Assembly (NCBI RefSeq): GCF_000002425.4
Contig: NC_037256.1
Coordinates: forward strand, 17,139,917-17,203,916
Length of the DNA: 64,000 nt
From: Physcomitrium patens
Lineage: Eukaryota > Streptophyta > Bryopsida > Funariales > Funariaceae
Direction of reading: 5' to 3'
In this document: piece after piece, positions 50,296 through 62,759 of the stretch
Layout of the letters: each line of letters starts with the position of its first letter
How positions within the stretch are numbered: position 1 is the first letter of the stretch
Made by a program: the position numbers and the translations under genes
Notes under the pieces: model-generated
Database searches by the model: none
Told to the model about the DNA's origin: nothing
What the model saw: only the letters and a program-made list of their open reading frames with translations

Positions 50296-51042
50296 TTCGA
50301 AAGAGCATAAATGAAGATTCACAATTATAATTGATCTAAGGATCTAAAACCCATTATGAGACTAATGGCCATCAAATAAGCCATAGAATTGTTGTTTTGG
50401 CCAAACAAACTTTATAAATAATTATAGTTATTCTTTCCATTAATTTGAAGTTAGAAGAAATTTTGGATTAGTATTAAGCATTAGAAAATGTTATATTATG
50501 TAAGTATTTTTAGAAATAATCATAATAATTTGTTATAATAGAAACAATTATATTATTTTTATGACAATTTTTTTTAAAATTTTTTATTGCTTCTTGAGAT
50601 TTAATAAGAAGACAAAGTTAGAGAACTGAGCCTATGTTTTATTGTTCTTTAGAAATAGTTATTTGATACGTAAGGATTTTTCTTTGTTATGAAAGCAACT
50701 TGAGTAGCTTACAAAATTTAAGTACAAATTAATAGGTTCAATCTTTAAATTTAATTATTTTTACAAAGTTTTGGACTCATTTTCTAAAACATTTGCTTAT
50801 GTATATTATCTATCAATTAGAGGCTATTTATTTTTAAAATTGATCTATATATAAATCTATATTTGATTTATCTTCTTTAAAAGTTTTATATATAAAAAAT
50901 AGTCCATTTAAAGTTTATATATCATCTTAGAACTCAACCAAGCAACTTTAGAAAATCATCATAAGCATGTCTTGGCACATCCAAAACTTTTATTTCTTTT
51001 ACTTTTTATAAATTTAAGAAATGCTTATGATACTCTAATAGA

Positions 51043-51080
<38 letters not shown>

Positions 51081-52020
51081 CTTATTTAATATCAATTATT
51101 AGAGAAATACTAAAGAAATTACAAAATTAACCACTTGCTCAAATGTTCAATTTTAAACAACCATACTTTCTTATTACAACCTAACAACCAAATAACAACT
51201 AGCTTTGGCAAGATTATCACCTTCTCAAAAATTCCACTATATAGAAATTAGAGCATATTTGTTACAATTGATATTTTTCTAAACTTCAACATAGAGAACA
51301 AATAATTCAAGTTTTTAAAGTAAGATTTTTTTATATTTTTATGATTATTAAATAAAAATTTAGTTAATTTTATCTTCTTTGCATATTGATATATTTAGAC
51401 TTAATAAATTAAAAGATTGCAAATCAATAGACCAAAAATCTAAACTTAAGTCCTGTTGAAGCTATTTAAAAATAAAAAAAATAAATATTCTAGAAATTAC
51501 TTAGAAGTTATATTGAATTTTTTATTATTTAATCAATTTTTATCAATTAATTTTTTTAAAATAAGAGATATTTTTGAAATAAAGGCTTATTTGTGTCTTA
51601 TCAAAAATAGCTCTTAGATCTTTGTTTTATATCTAATAATTTAATCCAAGTGTTTTAGATTCAAAACTTAATAATATAACAGTTCAATGGTCAATTCCTA
51701 AAATCCAAGAAGCGGTACCAACTTACAAATTCTACTCCATACTGGCAACACCCTTACAAGATCAAGTCAAGCCATACACATGTTTGTAAATATATATATA
51801 TATATATATATATATAATGAAGAAAAAAGGAAAAAAAACACAGCAATAGCAACAAGAGCCTTAGCCACAAGAGCCTTAGCCACAAGGTCTTCAAAAGTTA
51901 TCACAAATACATTGTCCCATTGAAAGTACCATTATCCTTCCCCTTCAATCACTATGACAAAGGGATTGGATTGATGAAAAATCAACTGTTACTTGGGCAA
52001 TTGTCCCTAGAATTGTTCAT
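50296..52020. other. AT-rich DNA, nothing recognised
   Basis: AT-rich with (TA)n at 51048-51078 and 51788-51815, and a short tandem repeat of AAGAGCCTTAGCCAC at about 51853-51884. No gene is supported. Confidence 0.5.
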
Positions 52021-52027
52021 ACCAGCG

Positions 52028-52088
52028 GAGCACTTGATTTAAGATTCTTCGAATACCTGGGCATTGAAGAATCTCGAATCAAGTGCTC
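52028..52088. repeat. Near-perfect 23-bp-arm hairpin followed by a T run
   Basis: 52028-52050 pairs with 52066-52088 at 21 of 23 positions across a 15-nt loop; six T follow on the plus strand. It lies about 700 bp beyond the stop codon of the ssSPT gene, possibly in its 3' end. Confidence 0.75.
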
Positions 52089-52795
52089 TTTTTTCTTCAC
52101 TTGACTCAGAAAATGTTCATTACTGCATTTTCTTCAGTACAATCTGGTCCACTGTTACTAAACGAAAAATGAATCAACGCTACGCACACGCATGATTTTG
52201 CAGCCACATTATCCAAAGTTGGGTGCTACGCGTATCCACGAGTTTCTTCGCTGTTTAACCCAATAGCCTTTTTTCACAAAATCTAGATCAAGTCAAGCCA
52301 TAATGATAGAGCTTCCAAGAGACACACAAGATAGCCAGCAGTGAAATTTTACTTCAGTGGAAATGTGCAAATGGTTCTAAAAGCCAATGTGGTAGTGGTA
52401 CTAAGTAGGAAGGCACAAGAGGACTTCAACTGAAGCAACCCATAAGGCTACTATTATCATACTGTTTGCATCAAACTGGCACCAAAAAACAAAAAACCGA
52501 ACTAACAAGACGCCGCGAATAGAAATAATGAATCTAAGTTTCAAGATCGTACACGTAAATATTACAAAGTTCCGGAAGAGACAGCATGATTTACCGACGC
52601 CCCCAGGCCCCAAGCCCTACTGCCTCTAAACTCCGTGAATCCTCCATCAATCATATTGTACTATATCCTCACAATGTAGCTTCGTCAAGTGCAGGTCGGG
52701 CAACCCACCAACCGCACACACCGCTACCGATCGCCGAAAACCCAATTCGCTAACACCCAGCTTCACCACCACCATCAATGCCGAGCAACCCTTTC

Positions 52796-53119
52796 TTATA
52801 CCCCAATTTCAAACGAAGACACAACATCACTGCACCAAATCCACGCCAACAAAGCCGCACCGAACTTATAAAAGTAGTGGCCACTGTTGTAGCACGCCAC
52901 AAACAAAAACAGGAGAAAGAGCGCGTTACAGAGGCAGCGCTCCCACCAGTCCAGCATGTAGAGCCCCGTCGTCACGTTGTACAAGAACAACCATCGCTCC
53001 AGCTTCTGTGCCAGGCGCACATGCAAGCGGCGAGATGCCCGTGGCACTTGAAACAGCGGCTGGTGGTGGTGGTGGTGGGAGTAGTGGCTCACCGACGTGG
53101 TTGTGTTCCTGCTCGCCAT
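52796..53119 (-). CDS. Serine palmitoyltransferase small subunit-like (ssSPT)
   Basis: ssSPT proteins are small ER membrane subunits that activate the LCB1/LCB2 enzyme, which makes the first sphingolipid intermediate from serine and acyl-CoA. The family signature is clear at residues 39-63: KLERWLFLYNVTTGLYMLDW followed by WERCL, then a hydrophobic segment (about 63-79, ALFLLFLFVACYN). I chose the ATG at 53119 (MASRNTTTSVSH), giving 107 residues. The frame is open upstream to 53296 (166 residues), but that part is Gln/Gly-rich and looks like leader sequence. Known plant forms are shorter, so the His-rich N-terminus (HHHHH at 15-19) and the C-terminal tail after about 82 are extra. It appears intronless. 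Confidence 0.82.
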   Translation of the reverse strand: MASRNTTTSVSHYSHHHHHQPLFQVPRASRRLHVRLAQKLERWLFLYNVTTGLYMLDWWERCLCNALFLLFLFVACYNSGHYFYKFGAALLAWIWCSDVVSSFEIGV

Positions 53120-53687
53120 AGCCCTTATCGTCTTCTTCTTCGGTTGCAGCGCACCTCCCCCGCTTCCTGTCTTCTCCTCCGCACTGAGAACACCCCCACC
53201 ACCGCTCCTGACGACACCATTGTCACACCAAGCTCGTGATTCGCCTTGCCAGAGCTGCTGCTGCTGCTCCATCGCTGAATACCAATTAGCACCCACCTCT
53301 CTCGCTTAACCCTTCATTACCATGAAATTAGTCCCTTCGCTCATTCCATTCCACACCACTCACGCCTCCGTTGTTGTCTCCGCTCTGCTTCAACGATCTC
53401 CGCCTCGTGACCCCAAAAACCTTGTAGAGATCCCATGTAATGTACACGTTGAATGTGCAAAACGCAAGTTGAGCGGAGAGGTGAATTGAATGCAAGCAGG
53501 CGAGGAGGCGGCAATCTCGCAGGTGACATCGTTGCGGTGCAATTCAGTCCCGCGATCTCACGCTCCGATCATCATCGCAACCCCTCTTCGTTCCTTCGTC
53601 ACTTTCTCTCTCGAGGGTTTCTGTATTTGGGAGCCTTGCTGGGACCACATTAAGAACCCCGTCCTTGTTTTGTTTTACAATTTATTA
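53120..53687 (-). promoter_or_regulatory. Upstream region of ssSPT
   Basis: GC-richer DNA ending at about 53670, where AT-rich DNA resumes. It holds short frames on both strands without motifs. Presumed leader and promoter. Confidence 0.35.
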
Positions 53688-53877
53688 GGGGAATGTTAAA
53701 TAGACCCAGCATTTTACTAAATTGACCCACCCATCATGATAAAAATAAAAATTCTAGATTCATTTTTATGTTGGATTCAAAACCAATGAAAACCAACCAT
53801 GTGCATCATGATTATCATATTCTTCATCATGGATTAGTCAATTTAGTAGAAACATGAGTCTATTTAACATTCCCTTT
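53688..53877. mobile_element. MITE-like element, 190 bp
   Basis: Terminal inverted repeats: 53689-53705 is the exact reverse complement of 53859-53875, and weaker pairing continues to about 45 bp (ACTAAATTGAC / GTCAATTTAGT). TTATTA stands on both sides (53682-53687 and 53878-53883) as a likely target-site duplication. There is no coding capacity. Confidence 0.75.
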
Positions 53878-53883
53878 TATTAA

Positions 53884-54261
53884 ACATATGTCAAAAGTTA
53901 GATTGAAAACCAATTATGCAAAAAAAAACTGTTTATTATAGTAGGGATACAACTTAGTATAGAAATATATTTTTTGTAATAAAGAATAAAAGAAATGTAA
54001 TAAATAAGTATAAAATTATGTTGGATTTTAAGAATATAATCTTAAGGTTGTAACATAAAGAAAAGTTCAATGAAGTGCAAATAAAGTTCAATAAACAATT
54101 AGAGTTAAAATATTTGACAAAAATATTTAATTCATAGTTTTGATTCTTTTTATTAAAAAAAACGTATATAAGAAAATTAGTATGTTTATAATAAAGAATA
54201 AATAAATGTAAATCTAATTTTTACATAAGATAAATTTACAATAAACACTACCATGCACACA
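53884..54261. other. AT-rich spacer
   Basis: AT-rich, with no gene seen before the gap. Confidence 0.6.
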
Positions 54262-55169
54262 NNNNNNNNNNNNNNNNNNNNNNNNNNNNNNNNNNNNNNN
54301 NNNNNNNNNNNNNNNNNNNNNNNNNNNNNNNNNNNNNNNNNNNNNNNNNNNNNNNNNNNNNNNNNNNNNNNNNNNNNNNNNNNNNNNNNNNNNNNNNNNN
54401 NNNNNNNNNNNNNNNNNNNNNNNNNNNNNNNNNNNNNNNNNNNNNNNNNNNNNNNNNNNNNNNNNNNNNNNNNNNNNNNNNNNNNNNNNNNNNNNNNNNN
54501 NNNNNNNNNNNNNNNNNNNNNNNNNNNNNNNNNNNNNNNNNNNNNNNNNNNNNNNNNNNNNNNNNNNNNNNNNNNNNNNNNNNNNNNNNNNNNNNNNNNN
54601 NNNNNNNNNNNNNNNNNNNNNNNNNNNNNNNNNNNNNNNNNNNNNNNNNNNNNNNNNNNNNNNNNNNNNNNNNNNNNNNNNNNNNNNNNNNNNNNNNNNN
54701 NNNNNNNNNNNNNNNNNNNNNNNNNNNNNNNNNNNNNNNNNNNNNNNNNNNNNNNNNNNNNNNNNNNNNNNNNNNNNNNNNNNNNNNNNNNNNNNNNNNN
54801 NNNNNNNNNNNNNNNNNNNNNNNNNNNNNNNNNNNNNNNNNNNNNNNNNNNNNNNNNNNNNNNNNNNNNNNNNNNNNNNNNNNNNNNNNNNNNNNNNNNN
54901 NNNNNNNNNNNNNNNNNNNNNNNNNNNNNNNNNNNNNNNNNNNNNNNNNNNNNNNNNNNNNNNNNNNNNNNNNNNNNNNNNNNNNNNNNNNNNNNNNNNN
55001 NNNNNNNNNNNNNNNNNNNNNNNNNNNNNNNNNNNNNNNNNNNNNNNNNNNNNNNNNNNNNNNNNNNNNNNNNNNNNNNNNNNNNNNNNNNNNNNNNNNN
55101 NNNNNNNNNNNNNNNNNNNNNNNNNNNNNNNNNNNNNNNNNNNNNNNNNNNNNNNNNNNNNNNNNNNNN
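54262..55169. other. Assembly gap (908 N)
   Basis: Unresolved bases. Open frames spanning it are artefacts. Confidence 0.99.
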
Positions 55170-56987
55170 TACATTCTTTTTATTTAATTTTATTTGTAAC
55201 TAATTAAATTAAATCAAATCAAATTTTAGTTTTGTTTTGTATCAAAATGTCTAAAATTTGTGAAATAGTATTTACTCCAAAATTTGTTTCATGTTTTAGA
55301 TAAAGGTGGTTAATAAGACCTTACAATTATCAAAAATTTCTAGTACTGAGATTTTTAAAATAATAGATAGTAAAAAAAACAATTTCTTATTTGAATATTA
55401 TTAAGTAAAACAATTGAAATGCCATGATGTGTAGTATCTACCTCTAATTATATCATTGAATACCAAAGGTCTTTCATTAAGATTATAGAATAAAATATGT
55501 CTTTTCTTGCTGTTATTCTAAATATAAAATTTCTATTATTAAAATATCTTGACACTTGTATTTTAATATTAAAATAATAAAGATTGTTACAATTCTACAT
55601 AATAAATAAATCTTATTAGATTTTACATAACAATTTTTGAGATAAATCTAATAGCTATTGGTCTTTTATTTTTTTGATACAAAGATTTTGAAAACATTAT
55701 AGACATACAAAAAATAAAAATAAAAATAGACACAAGAATGAGTATTAAATTATTTTTTTCTTTTATTACACTATATTTTATACATCATCTTGATATTGTC
55801 GTATGTGATTGTTATATGATTAAGATCGATGTTATAAATAAAAATCACATATCTTCTTTAATGTGTTTCTAAGATTTTTATATGACTCTTTTATGTATTT
55901 AATAATATTATATTTACACCAAAATATAAGATATTTTCATCCTTCTTAGAAAACCTTAAAATACAAGATTTCTTAAAAATTAAAATATTAATAGTTATCA
56001 ATCTTAATATAAAAATTTGGCAATGTTTTCTTTATTGAATAATAAATTATTTTATAAGATTATGAATAAATATATATAATAATAAAGTAGGATTATATTA
56101 GATAATTTCTAAAATATGTAAATAAATAAATCTATGTATAGAATAAAATGATTTAATTTTTTTATAATCTAATATGTTGTAGAAAAAATTGGTATTAAAA
56201 TTAAATTAAAATATTATATATTTATTTTAAATTTTAATATATATTTTAAAATTATATGTTTAAAATAAAATCTTTATTTTTATTATAGACATCCAAACAT
56301 TTATTCTTGGAGCCTTTCAAAGAATCAAATATTGTATATAGTTGATTGAATGATAAATTAATTTAATGAATTAGATTTTTTCATGGTTAATAATAGATCT
56401 TTATTATTATCTTTTAAGCCATATCAAAATTAATTGATAAGAGCCTAATTATCCTAATTCACATTGTATGCAAGATATTGGAGTTTAGCAACCAAAATAG
56501 TGAAAAGATTGGAATTTTGTTTTCACTACCATTTTTCAATTGTTTCCTAATAAGGCTATGTATAACTCAAAAAAATAATTGAGATCATACAAAACTTGTG
56601 AATCTTTCCCTATCAAAAGTAAAACAAAAAAATAGCACTTATAAATAAAATCATACCTACAAAATCCTACTTGAGTAATTTTTTAAAATTATTAAAAAAT
56701 ATGAAAATTCAAAAGAACTTAATTTATTTTAGAAATCCTTCAAATAATAATAATAAATGTAAAGAACTTGATTAATCTACTTACTTAAACAAAAAAAACT
56801 ATAAAAATTTAATATTCTTATAATACTATCAAAGATATGAATTTGAACAAAATTCAAAAACTAAAATATGTATATATATATATATATATATATTACTAAA
56901 GAAGAAAAAAGTAAAAAATAAAATGATAGCCATTTTTATATAAAAAAATCCTAGGGAGTCTTGAACTAAGATTTAAATATAAGTAAG
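55170..56987. other. AT-rich DNA, nothing recognised
   Basis: AT-rich with (TA)n at about 56871-56891. No gene was seen. Confidence 0.55.
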
Positions 56988-57517
56988 TGTCATAGACATA
57001 CATATTTACATAGATTAAAAGAGTTGAATAGAAATAAATAAAAGTAAGTAGATTTGATATTAGCTTATAGGGAAGCGTCTTAGAAGCTTGATATATAAAA
57101 ATTTGACTTTATACATATTTATAGGTGATTGATAGGTTGAATAATTAGCCAATAAATTGGCCATGTATTGCACATATTGATGATTTGTGGCACAAGTTGG
57201 CCACATGGTGTATATGTATGAAACTTGCTTGCAAGCTACACATGTATCTCACAGGTTGAATATATATCTAAGATTCCATAAAATATTGCTACATAATTTT
57301 TAGTTAGATAGTATATATAAAGGCCAAAGTGAAGTCTTCTTTATTCTTGTCAATGCTTTTCTTGTGCTTACTCTCAATAAAGAGTCTCTAGTTTTTTGTC
57401 TTTAGAAATAACCATTCTAGTTTAACATTATATCATCTATTAAATGATTATGTATTCTTTTTGAATGATTTCAGAGTGTATTAACTCTTTTGTTTTTTGT
57501 AATTTGTAGCTTTGACA
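56988..57517 (+). repeat. Gypsy LTR, forward
   Basis: Starts TGTCATAGAC and ends GCTTTGACA, with the TATATA block near 57311. No matching 5-bp flank was found (GTAAG before, AAAAG after), and no internal region follows. Confidence 0.7.
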
Positions 57518-57529
57518 AAAAGGTATAGA

Positions 57530-57870
57530 CATGAGTGAAGATGATTTTAATTTTGCTTCCATATATATTAGCTATAAAGAAGGTCTTTTAGAAGCTTCCA
57601 AGGACCACCAGGCTTGTGGCCTAAGCACTAAGTTATAGAATGCTTTCAATGCAATTTTCTAAAATTAAAAAACTTATTGGATAAGTTTTAATAGCCATGT
57701 GACGTATCTATAAAAGTCTAAATATATGATCCACATCTAAGATATTTCTTAAAAGCTTCTTAAAGAATATATTATCTTTCCAACATGTTCTTACATATTT
57801 CTACTTTATTTCTATATACTTCTATTTATTTAGGTAATATGGACATCTGTTATAGCTTAATCTTTTGTAA
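57530..57870 (-). repeat. Gypsy LTR fragment, reverse
   Basis: The reverse complement of LTR sequence (AGTGAAGATG, TTGCTTCCATATATATTAGC, then TGGACATCTG near the end), with an internal deletion. It forms a head-to-head inverted pair with the preceding LTR. Confidence 0.55.
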
Positions 57871-58988
57871 AATATTATATTATATATTTTTCTTTCTTGT
57901 ACTCTAAAACCTTTAAAAAATTCTTCAAATCAATCTTTGTAAAAACTTTTATTTGTTTTAGTTTTTTTGATAATTATAAAAATAATCATCATCAATAATT
58001 TAATTTTTTTTAATTTTATCTTTTTTTAATTCAAAATACTCATTATAAATTTTTAATAATCTTTTTTTTCCTTAAAAAATATTACATGCACTCCTACTAA
58101 TGACTTTCAAAATCAAATAAAGTTCTTAATAAAGCCTAGCTGAAAAATTTATTTTGCTAATATTAATTAAATTTATATTATAATTATAGATTGATCATAA
58201 TGTAAATTTTGCGTTTTTTAATGATTTAAGTGCACAATTATATAATTTTTTCTTTGGTAATTTTTTTATGTTTTATATTTATAAGTACATTTTTAATATT
58301 ATAATATTAGATATTTATTTCTTTGATGGTCTTGTTAAGTAAACATTTAGTAAATTTATTTTATTCATGTATATAACATACTAAAAGATTACTTAGATAG
58401 TACTATTAAAAATACACATAAAATATTAGTATATTCATAAACTAATAACTTATGTGAAAAAATAAAAAACAAATGTAAAAAATTATCTATTCATATTAAT
58501 CAAGCTTAAACAAATAATCAAATTGAAATTTTAGAATAAAATATTTTTATACTTTAGCTAGAATTTCAAAAAGGATTTTAGTAATAGAATTAAAGATAAA
58601 AAATTAAAAACTTGTATTAAAACTTTATCATAAGAATTTTAGATTTTTAATGAATAAAACAAATATTTCGAAAACAAAAACTTAGACAGTAATATTGGTA
58701 AATGTTACCATATATTTTTGAACAATTTTTTTTTAAATAAATTAAATTTAAAAATAAAATATTTATAATTTAGAATTTTTAAAAATATATTTTGGCATGT
58801 ATGAATTAACCAGATGTAATTATTATAAAAAACTTAAAAGTAATAATTTATAAAATAATTCTACAAAATAATTATAAAATAAAAATATAATAATTTTTAT
58901 TGTATATTAAATTCTTATATTGAATATTTTGATAATAAAAAATTTCTTAGCAGATAAAAATTTAATATAACTAAGTATAAACAATACT

Positions 58989-59053
<65 letters not shown>

Positions 59054-60269
59054 TATGTTTGTTGTTGAAATATATATTTTTGCATTAGTGATAATACAAA
59101 CTTAATGTGATACAAATAATTTGGCAAAGAAATTAATTGTACCATATACATAAATCAACTTTTATAATATAAAATTAACTACTATAATATGTGTATATAT
59201 AAATATATTTAAATAATTATAAAATTATAATTAAATTTTAATATGAAATTTTTAAAGAATATAATAGATTATAGGTAATCAATAATATGTTAGACTTTAG
59301 AACAAAAATACCTATTTAGAAATTTATGAGAATAATTTAAAATAGGTAAATTAATAGATCACTTTAAAAAAACAAATTCTAATTTTTAAAATAATATATA
59401 TTATACTCTATTCTATTAAAAAGTAGACTTATAATTTATTTATAAAAAAATATAAAAATGAAAAATAAAAAGATATTCACTATGATTTTAAAACTACAAA
59501 ATTAATTTTTAAATATACATATATGAAAGTTTATTTGAAGCAAAAACCAAGTAGAAGCTTCACCATATATTTAGAAAACTCACTATTCTTCCAAATTATG
59601 ATTTATTAACCTTAAATTTTGATTGTAAATCCTAAATCTTAGCTAAATATATAATATTTCAAATAAAAATAAAAATATATAAGGTATTATTTTTGTACTT
59701 CAAGTAGAAAAGATTACCAAAGGTTCTAAAAAATACATGTTCTAAAAGATATCAATTTGAGAAGATATTTATTATGTAAGATGAAATAAAATAAATTTTA
59801 ATATATAGTTATATTAAATAATACTATCTCTATATTTTAATCTAAAGATGATAAATATATATAATAATTTTTTAAAAATTAATGCATTGAATAGAGCTAA
59901 AATCATTCATTATATCAACTTATTCTAGTAGCCAAAGAATAGTAAGTGAAAGTAAAGAAATTAAAATAATCTATCTTCAAATAATATAAAAAATATGGTA
60001 TATAAAATAAAATAAAGATTGATACAAAATTTTTAATTAACAAAAGAAATTATCAAAATACAGATAAGTCACAAAGCTTTCTAAAGTTATATATACAATA
60101 TCATCTATTTCCTACTGTACTTTCCAAAACTTTGAATTGAATGTATAAAATAATTTTAAACTACTATCCATTTTTTTCTAAATTTAAAAGACAAGAAGAA
60201 GAAAAAGATTCTTCAACCTAACTATCATCTTAAGAATGATAATCAAGTGAGATTCATCTAAATATATAG
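57871..60269. other. AT-rich DNA, nothing recognised
   Basis: Very AT-rich, with a long (TA)n tract at about 58996-59050. No gene was seen. Confidence 0.55.
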
Positions 60270-60819
60270 GTTTCGTGAGTATATATATTTACCTCAATAG
60301 TTACTTATATGATTAAGTAGAACTAGGTAAATATAGAATAATTTCATAAAGTCTTCTAAAAAAGCTTCCTAGAAGCTTCATAGACGCGGCTTTGACTTTA
60401 GATGTGTTCGTAGGTTAGAAACTTGGCCAAAAAGCTAACCATGTATTGGTAGCTTGTACAACAAGTTACCTCCGTGTAATAGCTTGTGGAACAAGCCAAC
60501 TATGTGGCGTATACATAGATAACTTGCCTTACAAGATAAGACATGTGGCTAGTGAAGTCAACACATGTTGGAGGTCGTATAGGATATTGCCACATAGCTC
60601 TTAGTTAGATAGTATATATGGAGGCAAGAGTGAAGTCTTCTTCACTCTTATTAATGCCTTTCTACTCTTAATCTTGTTTCAAGACTTTCTAGTCTTCTTG
60701 TTTTTGGCAATAGCCATTCTAGTTAATATTACATCACCTTTTGAGTGACTTTCTAGTTCTCTTTAGTGATAGAAGAGTGTATTGAAGATTTCCTTTCTTC
60801 GAGATTCATGTCCTTGACA
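60270..60819 (+). repeat. 5' LTR of the right-hand Gypsy
   Basis: About 550 bp. The segment after the LTR, TTCGACAAGAGTG at 60821-60833, is the counterpart of the self-priming site; the cognate R segment near 60640 (CACTCTTATTAATG) now pairs over only 7 bases. Confidence 0.75.
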
Positions 60820-61070
60820 ATTCGACAAGAGTGCTTACATATTAATTGTGGCTTGTTTTAGAAGTGAGTGGATTATCCCACTTCTTTTATTGTATTTTGA
60901 AGGTTGTGGACTATCCACCTTTAAACAAAAAATCTTGTTTTCTAACAGTGATCTTTTCTTTAAAGAGAGTAGATTACCTCTCTTTGTAGGATTTTTTTTT
61001 AGAAATTGTGGATTATCCTCCTCTAATTTAACTTTTGAATTCGTTTGAGTTGTCTATAGAAGGATAGATT

Positions 61071-62104
61071 ATGGATGCTACTCTCAATGGAAGTGAGAAT
61101 AGATTTGCAACTATGGCAGATCTTCATGAGCTTGTCAACACTCTAAGAGTGGAAGTCTCACATATTTCCAACATGAATCATAGAAGTACTATGCCTATAC
61201 CTATGGAAGAAGTTCAAAGTCTACGACAAGAAGTTGTACAGTTGAAAGAAGCAAGTAGATCAACGTCACAACCAAATCCAGGGAGTTTTGCTTCTACAAG
61301 TATGATAAGGACAAGGATTAGTATGCCTGAGAAGTTTGATGGAACAAGATCAAAATTTCAAGGATTTTTGCAACAAGTCAAGCTCTATCTAAGGTTGCAC
61401 CCTTTTCAATATCCAGATGGATTTATTCAAGTCAGATTTATAGGCGCAGTACTATCAAAAAGTGCTCTCTCTTGATTTGCACCTTTAATAGAAAAAGATT
61501 TATGACTCTTTTATGATTTGAATTCATTTCTAGAAGTATTTATGGCCACATTCAGAGAAAGTGATAAAAAACGAGTAGCAGAGACCAAGCTTCTATCCTT
61601 ACTACAAGGATCATGATCAGCCACTACAAACATTGCCGAATTCCAAAATCTTGCTTGCGATGTGGACTGGAACGACAAAGCACTTATCAACCAATTTTGA
61701 TATGGATTGAAGGATAGCGTCAAAGATTTGTTATTAATAATGTCGAAAGTAAAATCTTTGGAACAATTTATTATTCAAGCCATTACATACAATAATCGTT
61801 TATTTGAAAGGCATCATGAACAAAGATTTAGTTGAAGAGGAACAAGTCAAGTAATGGCAGCAGCTCCCAAGTTTTTGAAACATATTCATCAAAGCCGGAA
61901 CCAATGTAAATTGATGTGATACATTTTAAACCTCTCATGAAGCAGAAAAGGACTCGACGTTGCCAAGAGAGATTGTATTTATATTATGGAGAAGCTAAGC
62001 ACACTGCTCAATATTGTCCAAAGAAGCAACACAATTACAAAATGAAGAATACAATTACCAAAGAAGATAGTGTGTCAAAAAACGCGTTACTTCAGCTACA
62101 ATAG
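61071..62104 (+). pseudogene. Gypsy gag remnant
   Basis: Starts MDATLNGSENRFATMADLHE; the capsid block MPEKFDGTRSKFQGFLQQVK matches the young copy. Stops follow from 61473. TAA at 61907-61909 lies 195 bp before the terminal TAG (62102-62104), exactly as in the copy at 42462. The zinc knuckle has lost a cysteine (LYYGEAKHTAQYC). Confidence 0.8.
62077..62083 (+). promoter_or_regulatory. Candidate -1 frameshift heptamer AAAAAAC
   Basis: Gag-frame reading A AAA AAC, 25 bases before the gag TAG, at the same site as GGGAAAC in the young copy. Pol is open in the -1 frame from here. Confidence 0.55.
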
Positions 62105-62535
62105 GGACCGTGCAACTGGAATCATGTGCAATATCTAGTAAAGGCCCTATCTTCTCCTCAAATCCCTCACCTTATTTTATAATAGAAGTATATTTAGGAC
62201 CTAATAATCACAAAGTCTTTGCCTTGTTAGATTCGAAAACTTCAACATGTTTTATAGACGAAGATTTTGCCAAAAATCAAAAAATATCTTTAATAAAGAA
62301 AGTTAAATCCGTACATGTAGAAGTCATAGATGGTCATTTGTTGTCTTCTAGAAATGTTACCATTGAAACTATTCCTTTAGATATAGCAATTAAAGATCAT
62401 AACAGCGTAGTAGTATTTAATATAATAAAATCTCCCTCTAATTTGGTTATTTTAGAATTATCATGGCTAGAAAAATATAACTCTCAAATAGATTGGATTT
62501 CTCATAACCTTAACTTCCTTGATAGTATAATCTAA
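62084..62535 (+). pseudogene. Gypsy protease remnant
   Basis: Contains ALLDSKTSTCFIDEDFA, where the catalytic DSG has become DSK, then NLVILELSWLEKYNSQIDW. Confidence 0.8.
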
Positions 62536-62759
62536 GATCGCATTAGCAAAGTAGAAGTATGTAAGTCTAGTATGTCCAAACCTTTACTAATAGGTACAAA
62601 AGCTTTCATGCATGCTGCAAAAGAAGGATCATCTTTTGCTATATATGCTACATGCTACATTTATTTCTAATGGTGAAAAAACATCGAGTGGTATTCCTAA
62701 GCAATATCAAGAATTTTAAGACGTTTTTGAAAAGAAGAATGCAGATATTCTTCCCAAGC

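Noticed and set aside
52401-52613. A frame starting MGPGGVGKS that resembles an ATP-binding P-loop
   Set aside because: 70 codons without any other nucleotide-binding motif, lying in the 3' flank of the ssSPT gene; chance match.
54248-55203. Long open frames on both strands
   Set aside because: They consist of unresolved bases in the assembly gap.
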